Part shown: positions 7,600 through 8,739 of the stretch, in pieces
Layout: every line of letters starts with the position of its first letter
Numbering within the stretch: position 1 is the first letter of the stretch
Assembly (NCBI GenBank): GCA_030692905.1
Contig: JAUYBT010000077.1
Location: forward strand, 1-8,739
Direction: 5' to 3'
Source of the DNA: Bacteroidales bacterium
Lineage (GTDB): Bacteria > Bacteroidota > Bacteroidia > Bacteroidales > VadinHA17
Length of the DNA stretch: 8,739 nt
Position numbers and translations under genes: made by a program
The notes under the pieces: generated by a model
What the model saw: the letters and a program-made list of their open reading frames with translations, nothing else
Databases searched by the model: none
Told to the model about the DNA's origin: nothing

Positions 7600-8033
7600 T
7601 TTTTTAAAACGCTTCTCACTGTTACATGTGAAATGCTTTCTACATAGTTTAATTCAACCATCTTGTCAGCCAATAATCTCAACGACCATCTGGCAAATCC
7701 TTTTGGTGGCTCACTACAACAGAGAGTTACCAATTTTGCTTCCACATCCCCATCTGTTTTTGTTTCATAAATCCGGGAAGTGGGTCGTCTCTCCAGGCTT
7801 GCTTCAAAACCTTCTTCGATAAATTTCTTCTTAACCCTGTCTACTGTCCGCATTCCAACTTTAAGTACTTTGCTTATTTGTTCATTGGTTACTTTTTCTG
7901 AATACCTGCCTTCATCGCAATTTAATAGAATGTAAGCAGTACGAAATGTCTGAGAAGTATGAGACCCTTTATTGATAATGCTCATAAGTTCTTCTACCTC
8001 GATTTTAGTTAGTTTAATTGTATAGCGTATCAT
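7575..8033 (-). CDS. IS630 transposase, N-terminal DNA-binding part (first frame)
   Basis: This frame encodes 152 residues from the ATG at 8033-8031 to TAA at 7577-7575. An upstream in-frame ATG at 8081 would add 16 residues, but the -7 promoter box lies between the two, and MIRYTIKLTKIEVEEL is the more usual beginning, so 8033 is preferred. A helix-turn-helix (TNEQISKVLKVGMRTVDRVKKKF) lies at about 49-71, and a second winged-helix-like segment (GFARWSLRLLADKMVE, then VTVRSVLKK) at about 112-145. Both should bind the terminal repeats. After Leu-Lys-Lys the frame loses family similarity (the last seven residues are unrelated), and the true continuation is in the -1 frame. Alone it could act as a DNA-binding inhibitor of transposition, as in other two-frame elements (inference). 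Confidence 0.85.
   Translation of the reverse strand: MIRYTIKLTKIEVEELMSIINKGSHTSQTFRTAYILLNCDEGRYSEKVTNEQISKVLKVGMRTVDRVKKKFIEEGFEASLERRPTSRIYETKTDGDVEAKLVTLCCSEPPKGFARWSLRLLADKMVELNYVESISHVTVRSVLKKTNLSLGK
7596..7607 (-). promoter_or_regulatory. Putative -1 recoding site (A8 run) joining the two transposase frames
   Basis: On the minus strand the first frame reads TTA AAA AAA ACG, a slippery A-AAA-AAA heptamer within eight A residues. Re-reading one A gives TTA AAA AAA AAC GAA, which continues directly into the conserved NELKPWKVKGW. Ribosomal slippage or RNA polymerase slippage on A8 would both work. A true one-base deletion or a sequencing error in the homopolymer is the alternative. No clear stimulatory hairpin was seen. 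Confidence 0.65.
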
Positions 8034-8048
8034 TTGTATAATTTTTGA

Positions 8049-8056
8049 CAAAGATA
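8049..8056 (-). promoter_or_regulatory. -7 promoter element of the transposase gene
   Basis: TATCTTTG (minus strand, 8056-8049) matches TAnnTTTG exactly and puts the transcription start near 8043, about 10 bases before the ATG at 8033. No TTTG is found at the proper -33 distance. It supports the shorter transposase start over the ATG at 8081. Confidence 0.45.
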
Positions 8057-8070
8057 CAAATATTTTAATA

Positions 8071-8100
8071 ATATACGTCATAATATATTTAACTTAACAC
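8071..8100 (-). repeat. IS630 terminal inverted repeat, window-right end
   Basis: Read inward on the minus strand from 8100 it begins GTGTTAAGTTAA and matches the left end at 20 of 30 positions. It is followed outside by the TA target copy at 8101-8102. Confidence 0.85.
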
Positions 8101-8102
8101 TA

Positions 8103-8137
8103 CCTCGTCCTTAGTTAAAAAATGGGAATTGCTATAA
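8103..8137 (+). pseudogene. 3' remainder of the interrupted small lipoprotein ORF
   Basis: When joined to A6892, this stretch continues the frame that starts at 6793 with TSSLVKKWELL and a TAA at 8135-8137. Its last sense codon (CTA, 8132-8134) is the reverse complement of the TAG stop of the convergent membrane-protein gene. The two genes therefore met tail to tail with overlapping ends, and no terminator hairpin lies between them. Confidence 0.5.
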
Positions 8138-8554
8138 AAGGGTTAAAAGTATGATTGACAATATGAGCATCAATCCGGCTTCAATTAAAAACTGAACAAA
8201 GCTTTCACGAGAGAGTTTTTTTCGTATTGCAATGACAATCAGGATCTGAGCTGCAACCCATACCGGAGCAATACTGATCAGGGTTTTTGCCAATGGCCAG
8301 TTTGCAGCGTCAAACACCGATGCGATAAACACACCCGAATACAAAAATCCCATAATGAACAACAAAAGAGGATGCCCTTCGGGAAAATAACTTCTGAAGA
8401 TGTACCAGCCAAGGGCTAGGTAAATCATTGAAAAAACAAATGCGATCCGGATCAGGATTTTTGTTTCAGGGTAGAATTGCGCAAGAGCAGCGGAGAGGAA
8501 TCCAATTGTGAAGATCAGTATCCCGATCAGCAGGTTATTATCTGATTGTTTCAT
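8132..8554 (-). CDS. Small five-helix integral membrane protein of unknown function
   Basis: A 140-residue, strongly hydrophobic protein that I do not recognise. Five likely membrane helices lie at about 8-25, 33-54, 62-81, 90-111 and 120-139. They are separated by short charged or polar loops (FYPETK 27-32, FRSYFPEGHP 53-62, a basic RKKLSRE loop at 111-117). Following the positive-inside rule, the RKKLSRE loop should face the cytoplasm. There are no cysteines, no obvious catalytic motif and no signal peptidase site. The ATG at 8554-8552 is the first in frame; A/T-rich sequence precedes it, as is usual in this phylum, without a clear promoter. It is convergent with the disrupted lipoprotein ORF and lies on the far side of the IS from the sigma-SusC/D set, so no functional link to that set is indicated. 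Confidence 0.75.
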   Translation of the reverse strand: MKQSDNNLLIGILIFTIGFLSAALAQFYPETKILIRIAFVFSMIYLALGWYIFRSYFPEGHPLLLFIMGFLYSGVFIASVFDAANWPLAKTLISIAPVWVAAQILIVIAIRKKLSRESFVQFLIEAGLMLILSIILLTLL

Positions 8555-8571
8555 GATAAACGTTTTAAATA

Positions 8572-8739
8572 TTAATTGAAAATTGTATCAAAACATTTAA
8601 AGAGTATCGCTGAACAAGTTACAAAATATTCTGTAATACCCAAGTCTTCATTTATTCTCCGGCGCAGGGCAAAGAAATTGGTATGCGGTGTGAGGTTTGC
8701 GATTTGAGAATGACAGAAGAAATACCCCTCTGCCCGCTG
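8572..8739 (-). other. Open frame running off the right edge; doubtful 3' end of a gene
   Basis: An uninterrupted minus-strand frame of 55 codons enters from the right edge and stops at TAA 8574-8572, 17 bases before the membrane-protein ATG. It has no internal Met and contains segments such as HTNFFALRRRINEDLG. I recognise no domain. The composition (many Phe, Thr, Cys and Arg) is not typical of a conserved protein end. It may be the tail of a real upstream gene in the same operon, or simply an open stretch of intergenic or repetitive DNA. Confidence 0.25.

Larger units (their letters stand above)
6893..8100 (-). mobile_element. IS630-family insertion sequence (1208 bp)
   Basis: The element is bounded by TA at 6891-6892 and 8101-8102, the target duplication typical of the IS630/Tc1-mariner superfamily, and by 30-bp imperfect inverted ends that begin GTGTTA. 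It carries a transposase in two overlapping frames filling nearly the whole length, which is normal for the family (about 1.0-1.4 kb). The ends, the duplication and the coding frames all look intact apart from the frame change at the A8 run, so it may be active. It cuts the small lipoprotein ORF that starts at 6793. Confidence 0.9.

Noticed and set aside
7526..7822. Plus-strand 98-codon ORF
   Set aside because: Antisense to the transposase; no similarity to a known product.
6465..8739. Novel defence system or CRISPR array
   Set aside because: No repeated spacers, nucleases, methylases, toxin-antitoxin pairs or phage genes are visible; the only mobile part is one ordinary IS630-type element.

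Overview
The window looks like a chromosomal piece of a Bacteroidota (Bacteroidetes) genome. It carries the phylum-specific SusC/SusD outer-membrane pair, a FecR-type anti-sigma factor with a C-terminal DUF4974-like domain, and an ECF sigma factor. Promoters fit the Bacteroidetes consensus (TTTG, then about 19-21 bases, then TAnnTTTG), and start codons are preceded by A/T-rich sequence rather than Shine-Dalgarno motifs. The genus cannot be determined from the sequence alone.

Left three quarters (1-6464, all on the minus strand): the order of transcription is ECF sigma factor (5913-6464), FecR-like anti-sigma factor (4597-5763), SusC-like TonB-dependent transporter with an N-terminal STN signalling domain (1126-4401), and SusD-like surface lipoprotein (1-1089, its C-terminus lies beyond the window). 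This is a complete trans-envelope signalling circuit. The transporter senses its ligand, its STN domain signals to the membrane-bound FecR protein, FecR releases the sigma factor, and the sigma factor is expected to activate susC/susD. No glycan-degrading enzyme lies in the window, so the substrate is unknown. The 195-base fecR-susC gap holds a plus-strand intrinsic terminator with a weak plus-strand promoter before it. This is the layout expected for a short antisense RNA against the susC leader.

Middle (6465-6892): an A/T-rich intergenic stretch with a near-ideal promoter for the sigma gene. It is followed by the start of a tiny plus-strand lipoprotein gene that is cut by an insertion sequence.

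Right part (6893-8739): an IS630-family element of 1208 bp, with TA target duplications and 30-bp imperfect terminal repeats. Its transposase is split into two frames joined at an A8 run, which suggests -1 recoding. Beyond it are the last codons of the interrupted lipoprotein ORF, a 140-residue five-helix membrane protein of unknown role (8132-8554, minus), and an open frame of uncertain status running off the right edge. I see no RNA gene of the classical kinds, no CRISPR array and no defence system.
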